This document shows, one piece after another, positions 42,601-52,006 of a stretch of DNA of 64,000 nt. How positions within the stretch are numbered: position 1 is the stretch's first letter; each line of letters opens with the position of its first letter. This DNA is from Aneurinibacillus sp. (GTDB lineage: Bacteria > Bacillota > UBA5301 > DYFA01): the NCBI GenBank assembly GCA_020725425.1, contig DYFA01000006.1:1-64000 (forward strand), written 5' to 3'. Position numbers and translations under genes: made by a program. The notes beneath the pieces were generated by a model. It saw only the letters and a list, made by a program, of their open reading frames with translations. It did no database searches and was not told where the DNA came from.

Positions 42601-43356
42601 CTAGCTTGAGAGTCGCACGAGGTCGGCGATGCGGGCGATAAACGACGAGTTGGTCGGTTTCCCCGAATTCGCCCGGATGGTGGCCCCGAACACGTCGTAG
42701 AGGGCCTCGATATTCCCGAAGGTCCAGGTGTGCTCGATCACGTGGCGCAGGTTCCGCTCCACCAGGGCCGGTGAAACACCGAAGCGCCGGCCGATCTCCG
42801 GATAGAGCCTCTTGGTGACCTCGGACAGGTTCCGCTCGTCTTCCAAGACCAAAAGGACCGCCTCGCGCAGGTAACTGGCCCCTTTGAACTCCGCCGGGAC
42901 GCCGAGCCGGTGCAGAATCCGGTTGACCGCGGCGACGAGGGGGATGGGGGGCGTGTGCTGCGGTTTCTTGCCCGGCTCGTGCACCACCTGCCAGATCCGG
43001 GTGCAGAGCATGTCCGGCTGGAAGGGCTTGATGATGTAGTAGTCGGCCCCGAGCGAGAGGACCTCGTTGGCCAGGCTCTCCGCCCCGACCGCCGAGAAGA
43101 CGATGACCTTCGGGCGCTTGACCGGCTTGAGCCGCCCGAGTTCCTCGAGCACGCCGATCCCGTCGAGTTGCGGCATGATCAGGTCAAGCAGGAGGACGTC
43201 GGGCTGGCGCTCGCTGAGCAGCGCCAGGGCCTGCCACCCGTCGTGGGCCACTCCGACCAACTCCATGTCGCGACGGCGTTTCACCGCCTGCGATACGATG
43301 TGGCACAGGTCCCCGCTGTCATCGGCCATGAGAATCTTGATCGGCTCGGAAGTCAT
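42601..43356 (-). CDS. spo0A: Sporulation master regulator Spo0A
   Basis: Spo0A is the phosphorylated response regulator that commits cells to sporulation. The 251-residue protein has a receiver domain (1-120) with the acidic pair D12-D13, phospho-acceptor D58 in LLLDLIMPQLDG and a lysine in IIKPF. The C-terminal DNA-binding domain (about 145-251) has SPALVERNLRHVIEHTW and the highly conserved GKPTNSSFIARIADLVRL. The ATG at 43356 has an AGGGGT seven bases upstream; a GTG at 43365 is a possible alternative. It lies 36 bases after spoIVB, as in Bacillus. Confidence 0.97.
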   Translation of the reverse strand: MTSEPIKILMADDSGDLCHIVSQAVKRRRDMELVGVAHDGWQALALLSERQPDVLLLDLIMPQLDGIGVLEELGRLKPVKRPKVIVFSAVGAESLANEVLSLGADYYIIKPFQPDMLCTRIWQVVHEPGKKPQHTPPIPLVAAVNRILHRLGVPAEFKGASYLREAVLLVLEDERNLSEVTKRLYPEIGRRFGVSPALVERNLRHVIEHTWTFGNIEALYDVFGATIRANSGKPTNSSFIARIADLVRLSS

Positions 43357-43391
43357 CCCTGCCACCCCTGTGCGGCGATGGCGTTACATTT

Positions 43392-44783
43392 CTACGAAGC
43401 GCGGGATTCTCCTTTTTTTACCTGGTCCGGGCCGGCGATCAAGCCGCCCTCCAGGGCCATCCACTCCGCCAGCACCCCGTACCCCCGGGCCGGATCGTTG
43501 ACAAAAACGTGGGTCACCACCCCGGCCAGCCGTCCGTCTTGAATGATCGGGCTCCCGCTCATGCCCTGGATGATCCCGCCTGTGGAGGCCAGAAGGCGCG
43601 GATCGGTGACCCGGATGACCAGACTCTTGCCGGTTGGGCGGGCTGAACGTCTCACCCGGACGATCTCGATGCGGAAACTCTCCACCTGCTGCTGGCGGAC
43701 CACCGTCCGGATCTCCGCCGGCCCGGTGTGTACCTCCTCCCGGGTGGCCACCGGCACGAACCGCTGGTCCCCCGCGGGCGGCTGCACTATCCGGCCGAAA
43801 ATCCCGCACGCCGTGTTGCGCTCGATCGTCCCCAGGACGCCATAACGGTGATGAAAGAGGCCGATCTTCTCCCCCGGGCGCCCCCGCCGCCCCGGCTGAA
43901 TTCCGGCGATGACCGCCGGGACGATCCGCCCCTGGTGGAGGGTCACCCGCTGGCGGGTGAACCCGTCCGTGATCATGTGGCCCAGGGCCCCGTAGATCCC
44001 CGTCCGGGGGTCCCAAAAGCTCAGCGTCCCCACGCCGGCCGTCGGATCCTCCACGTAGAGGCCGAGTCGCCACCGCCCCGGGCGCTCAGGCCGCCACCCC
44101 GACTGCCCGCCCGCCTCCGGCTCCTCCCCCGCGCAGGCTGGAGCTACCTTAACCTGCAGCTGCCGGCCGCCCCGCCAGATCTCCAGCACCACCGGCCGTC
44201 CCCGCCCCGCACCCACGAGCGCCCCCAGTTGGCTGGCGGTATACACCGGCCGCCCGTCCACCGCAGTCACCAGGTCGCCCACCCGCACCCCGGCCTTCCG
44301 GGCCGGCTCCTCTGTGCCCCCGTCCGCCAGAGTCACCGGCCTGAAGCCGGTCACGACCACCCCCCGGCTAGCCACCAGGACGCCGATGGACTGGCCGCCG
44401 GTAACCACCCGGACTTCCGGAAGCACCGTGACCTGGCGTTCCCGCAGAGGGATGAGCCCGAAGAGGCGCAGAGTAAGCCGGGTGCTGCCTTCCCGGACCG
44501 GGTACAGCACGAGGCGGCGCGGGCCGGTGCCAGCGAAGCCCAGGAGCAACGGCCGGCGGTCCGAGGTCTGGGCCAGGCGGAGGACCGGCTGCTCCCGGCC
44601 AGCCGCGGGCAGCGAGACGACGATGGGCCAGCGCATCTCGAACCCGCGGCCCCGGCCCAGCATGAGGTGGATCTCGTGCGGCAGCCCGGCCCCCCACTCG
44701 GCGGAGAGCCAGGCCCCTCCGAGCAGGGCCAAAAAAAAGAGGAGAACCCTCCCGAAAGACTGGAGACGCCGGGTCACCCTCAT
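43392..44783 (-). CDS. spoIVB: SpoIVB serine peptidase
   Basis: SpoIVB is made in the forespore and cleaves SpoIVFA to switch on sigma-K in the mother cell. The 463-residue protein has a signal anchor (about 10-29), a PDZ domain (about 130-215) with AGVRVGDLVTAVDGRPV, and an S55 peptidase domain. By position the triad is H269 (GALGHMITD), D394 (VTDPRLL) and S411 (GMSGSP). It fits with the presence of dpaAB, a sigma-K regulon member, in the same window. Gap to recN is 60 bases. Confidence 0.96.
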   Translation of the reverse strand: MRVTRRLQSFGRVLLFFLALLGGAWLSAEWGAGLPHEIHLMLGRGRGFEMRWPIVVSLPAAGREQPVLRLAQTSDRRPLLLGFAGTGPRRLVLYPVREGSTRLTLRLFGLIPLRERQVTVLPEVRVVTGGQSIGVLVASRGVVVTGFRPVTLADGGTEEPARKAGVRVGDLVTAVDGRPVYTASQLGALVGAGRGRPVVLEIWRGGRQLQVKVAPACAGEEPEAGGQSGWRPERPGRWRLGLYVEDPTAGVGTLSFWDPRTGIYGALGHMITDGFTRQRVTLHQGRIVPAVIAGIQPGRRGRPGEKIGLFHHRYGVLGTIERNTACGIFGRIVQPPAGDQRFVPVATREEVHTGPAEIRTVVRQQQVESFRIEIVRVRRSARPTGKSLVIRVTDPRLLASTGGIIQGMSGSPIIQDGRLAGVVTHVFVNDPARGYGVLAEWMALEGGLIAGPDQVKKGESRAS

Positions 44784-44843
44784 CCCTCGCCCCGGCCACT
44801 CTTGGCCTGATATCAGGCGTAGAGTGCCCGGCGCACGACAGGG

Positions 44844-46559
44844 CTATTCCCTCTTGAGCCGGCGCTCCTCGGCCATCCGCACCATCTCTTCCGCGTGGCG
44901 CAGAGTGGTTGGCGTGAGCTTCACGCCCCCCACCAGCCGGGCGATCTCCGCCACTCTGCCCTCCCGGTCCAGCAGGGTGGCCGACACCTGCACTCTCCCC
45001 TTCGCCCCCATCCCTTTGGCGATGAGGTAATGGTGCTCCGCCATGCTGGCAATCTGGGGAAGGTGCGTGACACAAACCACCTGGCGTTCGCGGCCCAGAC
45101 GGGCCAGGCACTCCCCCACCGTCTGCCCGGCCCGACCGCTGATCCCGGCGTCGATCTCGTCGAAGATCAGCGTCGGCGTGGCGTCGACGCGGGCCAGCAC
45201 CGTCTGGAGAGCCAGCATCAGCCGGGACAGCTCGCCCCCCGAGGCGATCCGGGCCAGGGGGCGGGCGGGTTCCCCGGGGTTGGCGGTGAAGAGAAACTCG
45301 ATCCGGTCCCGGCCGGAAGGACCGACCTCTCCTTCGGACACTCCCACCGTCAGGCGTGCCCGGGCCAGCGCCAGCTGGGGCAGAAGCGCGGAGACCAGCT
45401 CGCCCAGCCGGGCGGCCGCCGCCCGCCGGGCCTCGCTCAGCCGGCTGGCCGCGCTCTCGAGCGCCTTCTCCGCCTCTATTCGGGCGGCTGCCAGCCCCTC
45501 CAGGCTCTCCTCCGTCTGTTCCAGGGCGGCGAGCTCCGCCGCGCACTGCTCGGCGTAGGCGAGGACGGCGGGTACGTCCGTCCCGTACTTCCGCTTCAGC
45601 CGGGCGATCCGGTCCAGCCGCTCCTCGATCCAGTCCAGCCGCCGGGGATCGAGGTCCACCCGGTCGCGATAGACGGAGAGTTCCCGGGAAGCCTCCCTTA
45701 CCTGCACCCCAGTGACCTTCACCACCTCGGCCAGGGCCTCCAGGGCCGGATCGATCCGGGCCAGTTCCTCCAGGGCAGCCAGCGCCTCCCCCAGGAGGTC
45801 GCCGGCGCCCACCCCGCCTTCACCCCCGTATAGGGCGGCATACGCCCGTTCCAACTGGAAGGTCAGCTTCTCCGCCTGGCGGAGGAGCTGCCGCTCCCGG
45901 AGCAGTTCCTCCTCTTCTCCGGGACTCAACTGGGCATCGCGGATTTCCTTGAGTTGAAAGCGGAGAAAGTCAATTCGCTGGGCCCGCCGGGCCTCGCCGG
46001 CAGTCGCTTCCTCCCACCGGCGCGTCAGTTCCCGCAGCTGTTCGTAGAGGCGGGCCACTTCTTCCCGCCGGGCGAGCGCTTCCTCTCCGGCGAAGGCGTC
46101 GAGCAGGCTCAACTGCCTGTGGGGGTGGAGGAGGGACTGGTGTTCGTGCTGGCCGTGGAGATTGACCAGGAGGCTGCCGGCCGCAAAGAGTTGGTCGCGG
46201 GTGACCGTCCGGCCGTTGATGCGGCAGCGGGTCCGCCCGCCCGAGGAGAACTCCCGGCTGAAGACGTACGTGGCCTTTCCCGGCTCGGCATCCGGATCGG
46301 CGGCAATCCCCGCCTCCGCCAGGAAGGCCGTGGCGGGCGCCCCCGGCTCCAGAGCGAAGACGCCCTCCACCACGCCCGTCTCAGCGCCTCGCCGGAGTGT
46401 CTCGGGGCCGGTCCGCCCGCCGAGCATCACCTCGACCGCGTCGATCAGGATGGACTTCCCCGCGCCGGTCTCCCCGGTCAGCACAGTGAACCCGGGACCA
46501 AACGAGAGATCCACCTGCTCGACGAGGGCGAAGTTCTCGATGTGCACCTCTTTCAGCAT
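44844..46559 (-). CDS. recN: DNA repair protein RecN
   Basis: RecN is an SMC-like ATPase recruited to double-strand breaks. The 571-residue protein has Walker A GETGAGKSILIDAV near the N terminus, two coiled-coil arms in the middle (about 150-360), and the C-terminal LASGGELSRLMLAL signature with Walker B LIFDEIDAGISG. It begins three bases after argR, the usual ahrC-recN-spoIVB-spo0A order. Confidence 0.97.
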   Translation of the reverse strand: MLKEVHIENFALVEQVDLSFGPGFTVLTGETGAGKSILIDAVEVMLGGRTGPETLRRGAETGVVEGVFALEPGAPATAFLAEAGIAADPDAEPGKATYVFSREFSSGGRTRCRINGRTVTRDQLFAAGSLLVNLHGQHEHQSLLHPHRQLSLLDAFAGEEALARREEVARLYEQLRELTRRWEEATAGEARRAQRIDFLRFQLKEIRDAQLSPGEEEELLRERQLLRQAEKLTFQLERAYAALYGGEGGVGAGDLLGEALAALEELARIDPALEALAEVVKVTGVQVREASRELSVYRDRVDLDPRRLDWIEERLDRIARLKRKYGTDVPAVLAYAEQCAAELAALEQTEESLEGLAAARIEAEKALESAASRLSEARRAAAARLGELVSALLPQLALARARLTVGVSEGEVGPSGRDRIEFLFTANPGEPARPLARIASGGELSRLMLALQTVLARVDATPTLIFDEIDAGISGRAGQTVGECLARLGRERQVVCVTHLPQIASMAEHHYLIAKGMGAKGRVQVSATLLDREGRVAEIARLVGGVKLTPTTLRHAEEMVRMAEERRLKRE

Positions 46560-46562
46560 CTC

Positions 46563-47042
46563 TCAGCCTCGCAGTTCCAGGAGGCGTTCGATCACCCGGG
46601 CGGCTGCTTCCCGGGCGGGGCTGGGGGGCTCGTACGGCGCCGTCCGGACCACGACCAGGATGGAGTCGTCGCCGGCCACCGTCCCCAGGACGTCTGGCCA
46701 CTCCAGGGCGTCCAGGGCCGCCGCCACCGCCTGGGCTGAACCCGGGGGCGTCTTCAGCAGGATGAGGTTCTCGCTGGCGTCGACGGCCGTCATGAACTCC
46801 CTCAGCATCCGCTTGGCCCGCGCCAGCGCCTCTTCCGCGAGCCGGTCCGGCGGGACGGCGTACCGGTAGCCGCCGTCACCGGTCGCCACCTTGACCAGGC
46901 GCAGGTCCTTGATGTCCCGGGAGACGGTGGCCTGAGTCACCTCGATCCCGCGCTCCCGGAGGTATTCGGTCAGTTCTGCCTGAGTCCCGATGGGCCGCTG
47001 GTGGATCGCCTCAAGGATCATGGCGTGGCGGCGCCCTTTCAC
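46563..47042 (-). CDS. argR: Arginine repressor ArgR/AhrC
   Basis: ArgR controls arginine synthesis and breakdown in response to arginine. The 159-residue protein has an N-terminal winged helix (TQAELTEYLRERGIEVTQAT, followed by VSRDIKDL) and a C-terminal oligomerisation and arginine-binding domain with GTVAGDDSILVV. GTG at 47042 follows a GAGGGGTG sequence. The order nadK-argR-recN is standard for Firmicutes. Confidence 0.96.
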   Translation of the reverse strand: MKGRRHAMILEAIHQRPIGTQAELTEYLRERGIEVTQATVSRDIKDLRLVKVATGDGGYRYAVPPDRLAEEALARAKRMLREFMTAVDASENLILLKTPPGSAQAVAAALDALEWPDVLGTVAGDDSILVVVRTAPYEPPSPAREAAARVIERLLELRG

Positions 47043-47055
47043 AGTTTCACCCCTC

Positions 47056-47916
47056 TCAGAGCGATGCGAGATGGCTGAGGCGGGTGTGGACCACCCGGAA
47101 GAACCCCGGCGGCTTCAAACGCACCAGCTTGGTCACCAGGGGAGAGCGCTCGATGGTGAGCTCGTCACCGGTGGTCAAGGCCTGGCCGACCTGCCCGTCC
47201 ACGGTCAGGGCCACCTCCTCGCTGGAGGCCAGGACCCGGATCTTAAGCCGGGCGTCCGGGCGCAGGACCAGCGAGCGGGCATAGAGGGTGTGCGGGCAGA
47301 TCGGGGTGAGTAGGATGGCCTCAAGCTGAGGCGCGAGAATCGGTCCCCCGGCGGCCAGCGAGTAGGCGGTGGAGCCGGTCGGGGTCGCCACGATCAAGCC
47401 GTCGCCGCGGAAGCGCTCGATCCGCTCGTCCCCCGCCACCGCCTCGAGGGTGATGATCCGGGCCACCGCTCCCCGGTTGACCACCACGTCATTCAAGGCG
47501 TGATGCTGCTCCACGGCACAGCCTCGGCGCATCACGGTCGCCACCAGCATCATGCGGCGCTCGATAGTGTAGTCGCCCCTCAGGAGCCGGTCCAGCGCCT
47601 CTTCGGCCTCCCCGATCTCGATCTCGCTCAGGAAGCCCAAGTGGCCCAAATTGATGCCGAGCAGCGGCTTCCCTTCCCGGGCCAGCGGCTTGGCGGCGCT
47701 GAGCAGGGTGCCGTCCCCGCCCAGGACCACCGCGGCCTCGACCTCTTCGGCCAGGACCGCCAGAGGGCGGGCCAACTCGGGCCGGCCGACAGCCTGCGCC
47801 TCCGTTTCGGGGACCACCACCGCCACGCCGTGCTCTGCCAGCCAGGCGAGGAGGTTGAGGGTCGCCTCATGCGCCCGTTCCTTGTTCAGGTTCGGAATGA
47901 GGCCAATACGCTTCAC
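47056..47916 (-). CDS. nadK: NAD kinase
   Basis: NadK phosphorylates NAD to NADP. The 286-residue protein has VVLGGDGTLLSA near residue 65, HALNDVVVNRG and TPTGSTAYSLAAGGPI, the diagnostic diacylglycerol-kinase-like motifs. I start it at GTG 47916, preceded by GGAGGG at six bases; the open frame upstream runs into tlyA. The gene lies 13 bases before argR. Confidence 0.96.
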   Translation of the reverse strand: MKRIGLIPNLNKERAHEATLNLLAWLAEHGVAVVVPETEAQAVGRPELARPLAVLAEEVEAAVVLGGDGTLLSAAKPLAREGKPLLGINLGHLGFLSEIEIGEAEEALDRLLRGDYTIERRMMLVATVMRRGCAVEQHHALNDVVVNRGAVARIITLEAVAGDERIERFRGDGLIVATPTGSTAYSLAAGGPILAPQLEAILLTPICPHTLYARSLVLRPDARLKIRVLASSEEVALTVDGQVGQALTTGDELTIERSPLVTKLVRLKPPGFFRVVHTRLSHLASL

Positions 47917-47944
47917 GGCTTGCCCTCCGTCCCCTTGTGCATAA

Positions 47945-48811
47945 TTATTCGGTCCGGGGCGTTCCTTTCCCTTCCCCGGCCACCTGGGCATGGGCCGCCG
48001 CCACCACCCGCTCGGCCTCGACCGCCAGGTTCGCCGGAAGGGGCACCGCCACCGGGCTCGTCCAGTCTTCCCCGGTCTTGAGGTGCATCAGGAACTCCAG
48101 GTTGCCCTCCGGGCCGGCGACCGGGGAAAAGGTGAAGCCGGCCCAGGTGGCGCCGGCCCCGGCCGCTGACTCGGCCAGCCGGACCAGCACCTCCCGGTGA
48201 ACCGCCGGATCCCGCACCACGCCCTTCTTGCCCACCTCGCCGCGGCCCGCTTCGAACTGCGGCTTGACGAGGATGACCAAGTCGGCGGGGTGGCGGAGGA
48301 GGGAGAGGAGATGAGGCAGGAAGAGGCGCACCGAGATGAAGGAGGTGTCGACGGTGGCCAGGTCCGGCGCCACCGGCAGGCGGGAGGGGTCCAGGTGGCG
48401 GATGTTGGTCCGCTCGAGGACCACCACTCGCCGGTCTTGGCGCAGCTTCCAGGCGAGCTGCCCGTAGCCTACGTCCACGGCGTAGACGAGCCGCGCCCCG
48501 TGGCGCAGGAGGACTTCGGTGAAGCCGCCGGTCGAGGCGCCCACGTCGATCGCCACCCGCCCTTCCACCGGGATCGAGAAGACCTCGAGCGCCCGGGCCA
48601 GCTTCAACCCGCCCCGGCTGACGTAGGGAACCGCCTCCCCCCGCACCTTGACGGGAACCTCCGGGTCCACCGGCGTTCCAGCCTTGTCCACCCGGCGCCC
48701 CGCCACCTCGACCAGGCCGGCCATGATCGCCGCCCGGGCCCGCTCCCGGCTGGCGAAGAGGCCCCGCTCGACGAGCAACTGGTCCAGCCGCTGCCGGCCG
48801 CCTCTCCTCAC
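47945..48811 (-). CDS. tlyA: TlyA-family rRNA methyltransferase
   Basis: TlyA proteins 2-prime-O-methylate cytidines in 16S and 23S rRNA. The 288-residue protein has an N-terminal S4 domain (about 5-65), then an FtsJ-like methyltransferase with AIDVGASTGGFTEVLL for SAM binding and LVILVKPQFEAGR carrying the catalytic lysine. Its start overlaps the dxs stop by four bases. This dxs-tlyA-nadK-argR-recN order is widely conserved. It has also been called a haemolysin, which is not supported. Confidence 0.94.
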   Translation of the reverse strand: MRRGGRQRLDQLLVERGLFASRERARAAIMAGLVEVAGRRVDKAGTPVDPEVPVKVRGEAVPYVSRGGLKLARALEVFSIPVEGRVAIDVGASTGGFTEVLLRHGARLVYAVDVGYGQLAWKLRQDRRVVVLERTNIRHLDPSRLPVAPDLATVDTSFISVRLFLPHLLSLLRHPADLVILVKPQFEAGRGEVGKKGVVRDPAVHREVLVRLAESAAGAGATWAGFTFSPVAGPEGNLEFLMHLKTGEDWTSPVAVPLPANLAVEAERVVAAAHAQVAGEGKGTPRTE

Positions 48812-50724
48812 TCCGGCCCACCTGCAAGCCAGGCGCCGACTCGCCGGGCCACCGCCGCCGGGGTCAAACCCACGGCTTCCAAAAGCACTGACCGGCTGCC
48901 GTGGGTCACGAACTCGTCCGGCAGGCCCAGAAGCAGGGTGCGCATCCCCGACCGCCCGTGGCGGCTGAGCGCCTCGAGGACAACCGCGCCGAACCCGCCC
49001 CGCGCGGTGTTCTCCTCCAGCGTCACTACGGCTCCGGCAGCGTCCGCCACTCCCAGCAGCAGTTCCTCATCGAGCGGGCGGCAGAAGCGGGCATTGACCA
49101 CCGTGGCCGGGATCCCCTCGCCCGCCAGAAGATCAGCCGCCTTCTCGGCCACCACGACCATCGTTCCAAGCGCCACGAGCGCCACCCGAGCCCCTTCGGC
49201 GCGCCGCCGCACTTCACCCCGCCCCCACGGGACGGTCGGTATCCCCGCGCCCTCGGGCAGGAGGGGGATGTCCCGCCCGTAGAGCGGCAACCCCTCCCCG
49301 CTGGCCCGCGGGTAGCGAATGGCCGCCGGGCCCGGGGCGGTGAAGGCGGCAGCCAGCATCTGCTGCAACTCCCGCTCGTCCCGGGGCGCCATCACCGCCA
49401 GGTTGGGGATGTGGGACAGGTAGGACAGGTCGAAGCTGCCGTGGTGCGTCGGGCCGTCCTCCCCGACGAGCCCGCCTCGGTCCACCGCCAGGACCACCGG
49501 CAGGTTCTGCAGCGCTATGTCGTGGACGATCTGGTCGTAACCGCGCTGGAGGAAGGTGGAGTACACCGCGAAGACCGGGCGCAGGCCAGCGGCGGCGAGC
49601 CCGGCCGCCAGAGTGGCGCCGTGCTGCTCGGCGATCCCAACGTCGAAGAAGCGCTCTGGAAAGGCCTGGGCGAACTCGGTCAATCCCGTCCCCTCCGGCA
49701 TGGCCGCCGTGATGGCGACGATCCGCGGGTCCCGCCGGGCGAGCTGGACCATCGTCTCGCCGAAAACCTGGGTGTAGGAGGGCCTGGTCGGCTGGCGGAG
49801 CAGCTCGCCGGACTCGACCACAAAAGGGGCCGTCCCGTGGAAGCGGGCGGCGTCAGTCTCGGCCGGCTCGTACCCCTTCCCCTTCCGGGTCAGCACGTGG
49901 ATCATCACCGGGTCGGCGTACTGGCTGGCCTCCCGGAAAGCCTCGACCAGCGCCTGGACGTCGTGGCCGTCGAAGGGGCCGAAGTAACTCCAGCCCAGTT
50001 CTTCGAAGAGCATGCCCGGCACGAGGAGGTACTTCAGGCTGTCCTTGAGCCTTTCCGCCAGACGGGCCATCCCGGGGCCGACGGCCGGGATCCGGTTCAG
50101 GAGATACTCGATGTCGTCCTTGGCCCGGGTGTAAGTGCGGTCCATGCGCAGGCGGGCCAGGTACCGCGACATCGCTCCGACGTTACGGGCGATGGACATC
50201 TCGTTGTCGTTGAGCACGCAGATGATGTGTTTCTTCAGGTGGCCGATCTGATTGAGCGCCTCGAAGGCCATGCCGGCCGTCATCGCCCCGTCCCCCACCA
50301 CCGCCACGACCTGGTTGTTTCTGCCTGCCAGGTCCCGGGCGATGGCCAGGCCCAGGGCCGCCGAGAGGGCCGTCGACGAGTGCCCGGTCTCGAAGAGGTC
50401 GTGCTGGCTCTCGGCCCTCTTGGGGAAACCGGCGAGCCCCCCGTACTGCCGGAGCGAGGAGAAGGCGGCGCGCCGTCCCGTCAGGAGCTTGTGCACGTAG
50501 CTTTGGTGGCCGACGTCCCAGATGATTTGATCCCTCGGGCTGTCGAAGGCCAGGTGCAAGGCGATAGTCAGCTCCACCACGCCCAGGTTCGAGGCGAGGT
50601 GGCCGCCGGTCCGGGCGACCGTCTGCACCAGAATCTCCCGGATTTCGTCCGCCAGCCGGTTCAGCTCTTCGGCAGTCAGCCGGCGCAGGTCCGCCGGCTG
50701 GTCAATGCGCTCCAGGATCGACAT
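48808..50724 (-). CDS. dxs: 1-deoxy-D-xylulose-5-phosphate synthase
   Basis: Dxs joins pyruvate and glyceraldehyde phosphate to start the methylerythritol pathway of isoprenoid synthesis. The 638-residue protein has DVGHQSYVHKLLTGR, the thiamine-diphosphate motif GDGAMTAGMAFEALN, and EDGPTHHGSFDLSY in the second domain. It follows the OapA gene by 15 bases and lies near ispA, so two prenyl-lipid genes flank the OLE RNA. Confidence 0.97.
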   Translation of the reverse strand: MSILERIDQPADLRRLTAEELNRLADEIREILVQTVARTGGHLASNLGVVELTIALHLAFDSPRDQIIWDVGHQSYVHKLLTGRRAAFSSLRQYGGLAGFPKRAESQHDLFETGHSSTALSAALGLAIARDLAGRNNQVVAVVGDGAMTAGMAFEALNQIGHLKKHIICVLNDNEMSIARNVGAMSRYLARLRMDRTYTRAKDDIEYLLNRIPAVGPGMARLAERLKDSLKYLLVPGMLFEELGWSYFGPFDGHDVQALVEAFREASQYADPVMIHVLTRKGKGYEPAETDAARFHGTAPFVVESGELLRQPTRPSYTQVFGETMVQLARRDPRIVAITAAMPEGTGLTEFAQAFPERFFDVGIAEQHGATLAAGLAAAGLRPVFAVYSTFLQRGYDQIVHDIALQNLPVVLAVDRGGLVGEDGPTHHGSFDLSYLSHIPNLAVMAPRDERELQQMLAAAFTAPGPAAIRYPRASGEGLPLYGRDIPLLPEGAGIPTVPWGRGEVRRRAEGARVALVALGTMVVVAEKAADLLAGEGIPATVVNARFCRPLDEELLLGVADAAGAVVTLEENTARGGFGAVVLEALSRHGRSGMRTLLLGLPDEFVTHGSRSVLLEAVGLTPAAVARRVGAWLAGGPE

Positions 50725-50739
50725 GCCCCAACCCCATTT

Positions 50740-51327
50740 CTAGCGGCGCCGCGCCCGCCTTCGGGCCGTCCGCCGGCTGCCGTCGGCGGCCGGAAGACGC
50801 AGCCCGGTGAGGTGACCGAAGCGGTGAAAGAACCGCCCCAGGAGAAAGATGACTTCGTTGGCCCGGCGGATGGCCATGGTCTTGGCCGCTGCCTTCCCGC
50901 CCACCGTGACCGCGGCGATCAGCGCCAGGAGGAAGGCGCTGACCAGGGTCTCCGGCGCCTCCCAGGCCGCGACCAGCCGCACCACGATGGCCGCTCCCAC
51001 CGCCCCGCTGATGGTGCCGAAAACATCGCCGAGCAGGTCGTTGGCCACGTTGGCTACCCGGTCGGCATGACGCACCAGGTAGATAGCCTCTCGCGCTCCG
51101 GGGACCCTGTTGGCCGCCATGGCGTGAAAGGGCGGCTCCCCGGCCGCCGTCGCCGCCGTCCCGATTATGTCTGCCCCGACGTTGAAGAGAATGATCGCCA
51201 CCAAAAGAGAAAAAGCCGGCAGCAGCCCGACTTTGGTGATGACCGCATGGGAGACGAACGCCACGCCGAGCGCGATGAGGAGGGTCCAGAACCCCATCCC
51301 GAGCAACTTGCGCAGCGAATCCGGCAA
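50740..51327 (-). CDS. oapA: OapA-like OLE-associated membrane protein
   Basis: The 195-residue protein has about four membrane segments (roughly 10-30, 33-55, 105-125 and 130-150), a hydrophilic loop with VRHADRVANVANDLLGDVFG, and a very basic C-terminal tail ending in eight arginines among the last eleven residues. Its size, topology and position directly downstream of the presumed OLE RNA match OapA, the membrane protein that binds OLE RNA in Bacillus halodurans. Relatives are often labelled magnesium/cobalt transporter CorB. The start is a TTG at 51327 with GGAGGG six bases upstream; the frame extends upstream into the RNA without a good start. Confidence 0.82.
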   Translation of the reverse strand: MPDSLRKLLGMGFWTLLIALGVAFVSHAVITKVGLLPAFSLLVAIILFNVGADIIGTAATAAGEPPFHAMAANRVPGAREAIYLVRHADRVANVANDLLGDVFGTISGAVGAAIVVRLVAAWEAPETLVSAFLLALIAAVTVGGKAAAKTMAIRRANEVIFLLGRFFHRFGHLTGLRLPAADGSRRTARRRARRR

Positions 51328-51369
51328 TGGTGTCCCTCCAGAAACAGCCTGACGCTGGGAACGGACAAT

Positions 51370-52000
51370 ATGAAGTGACGGGTGGCAGCCCAGCGAGTAA
51401 ACATTGCGGCTTGAGGTCCAGCTGGTTTTCCCATAAGGCGCACCGGTCGTTGCCGCACCGGCGGTTTCCCTTTGAGCGCCCCTCGGCGGCGTCGCCGCGC
51501 GCCGGGCTGGATTACCACTTAGTCCACACTCTAATCCCCGCAGGGCTTCCTTGATGGAACAGCCTAGGAGATTTCCTCGACGGCGCCGGCCATGCCCTAT
51601 CCTCTGTTGCAGCCCAACTTTCCCGCCGCACCGGCGGACGGCCTTACGCGTCGGCCGGCCGCCTGAACCCGGCGATCCCGACTGGGCCACTTCAAGGCAG
51701 GCTACGCTGCACCCAGCACAGAGCTTAAGTACGACAAGCGCCTGTTACTATGTACCGAAGTGCAGGTTCACGCCCAAGCCGTAGGTTTTCTGGTCACCCC
51801 ACGCACTTGGGTCTCCGCGGGAGGGGGTCAACGCCCGCATGCCATTGCGGATCGCCCCGCACCCTTAACCCCCAGCACCAACCACCGACTGGGCGTCGGC
51901 AGCCAGCACCAGGGACTTCATCGATGTGCCCTTGACGGATCTTTAGGCCCGTCTTCGGACACGGCGGCACCGACTAGAATACTGCGCCACCCATCAAGTG
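51370..52000 (-). ncRNA. ole: OLE RNA (ornate, large, extremophilic)
   Basis: A 748-base gap without a protein gene lies between divPAP2/ispA and oapA/dxs. The minus strand has its own TATAAT promoter. Ten bases near the predicted 5-prime end (51995-51986, GATGGGTGGC) pair completely, with one G-U, with ten bases near the 3-prime end (51386-51377, GCCACCCGTC). This closes a structure of about 619 nt. An internal hairpin (51537-51509, GGATTA/TAATCC arms) and several GC-rich stems are visible. OLE RNAs are about 600 nt, occur in anaerobic and extremophilic Firmicutes, usually lie beside ispA/dxs, and are followed by oapA. All these points agree. The identification rests on size, context and structure, not on an alignment. 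OLE forms membrane complexes with OapA and aids stress tolerance in Bacillus halodurans. Confidence 0.82.
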
Positions 52001-52006
52001 GTTAGT

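Noticed and set aside
48901-51378. Plus-strand open frame of 825 codons opposite dxs and oapA
   Set aside because: It is antisense to two well-supported genes, and its composition is typical of a reverse-frame shadow. No ribosome-binding site or family motif is present.
51327-51690. N-terminal extension of OapA by about 120 codons
   Set aside because: The extension would be encoded by the 3-prime part of the structured RNA and has no membrane-protein features. The TTG at 51327 has a clear ribosome-binding site.
51551-52005. Short plus-strand frames within the OLE RNA region
   Set aside because: They are unsupported by ribosome-binding sites, overlap each other in different frames, and lie opposite a promoter-driven structured RNA.
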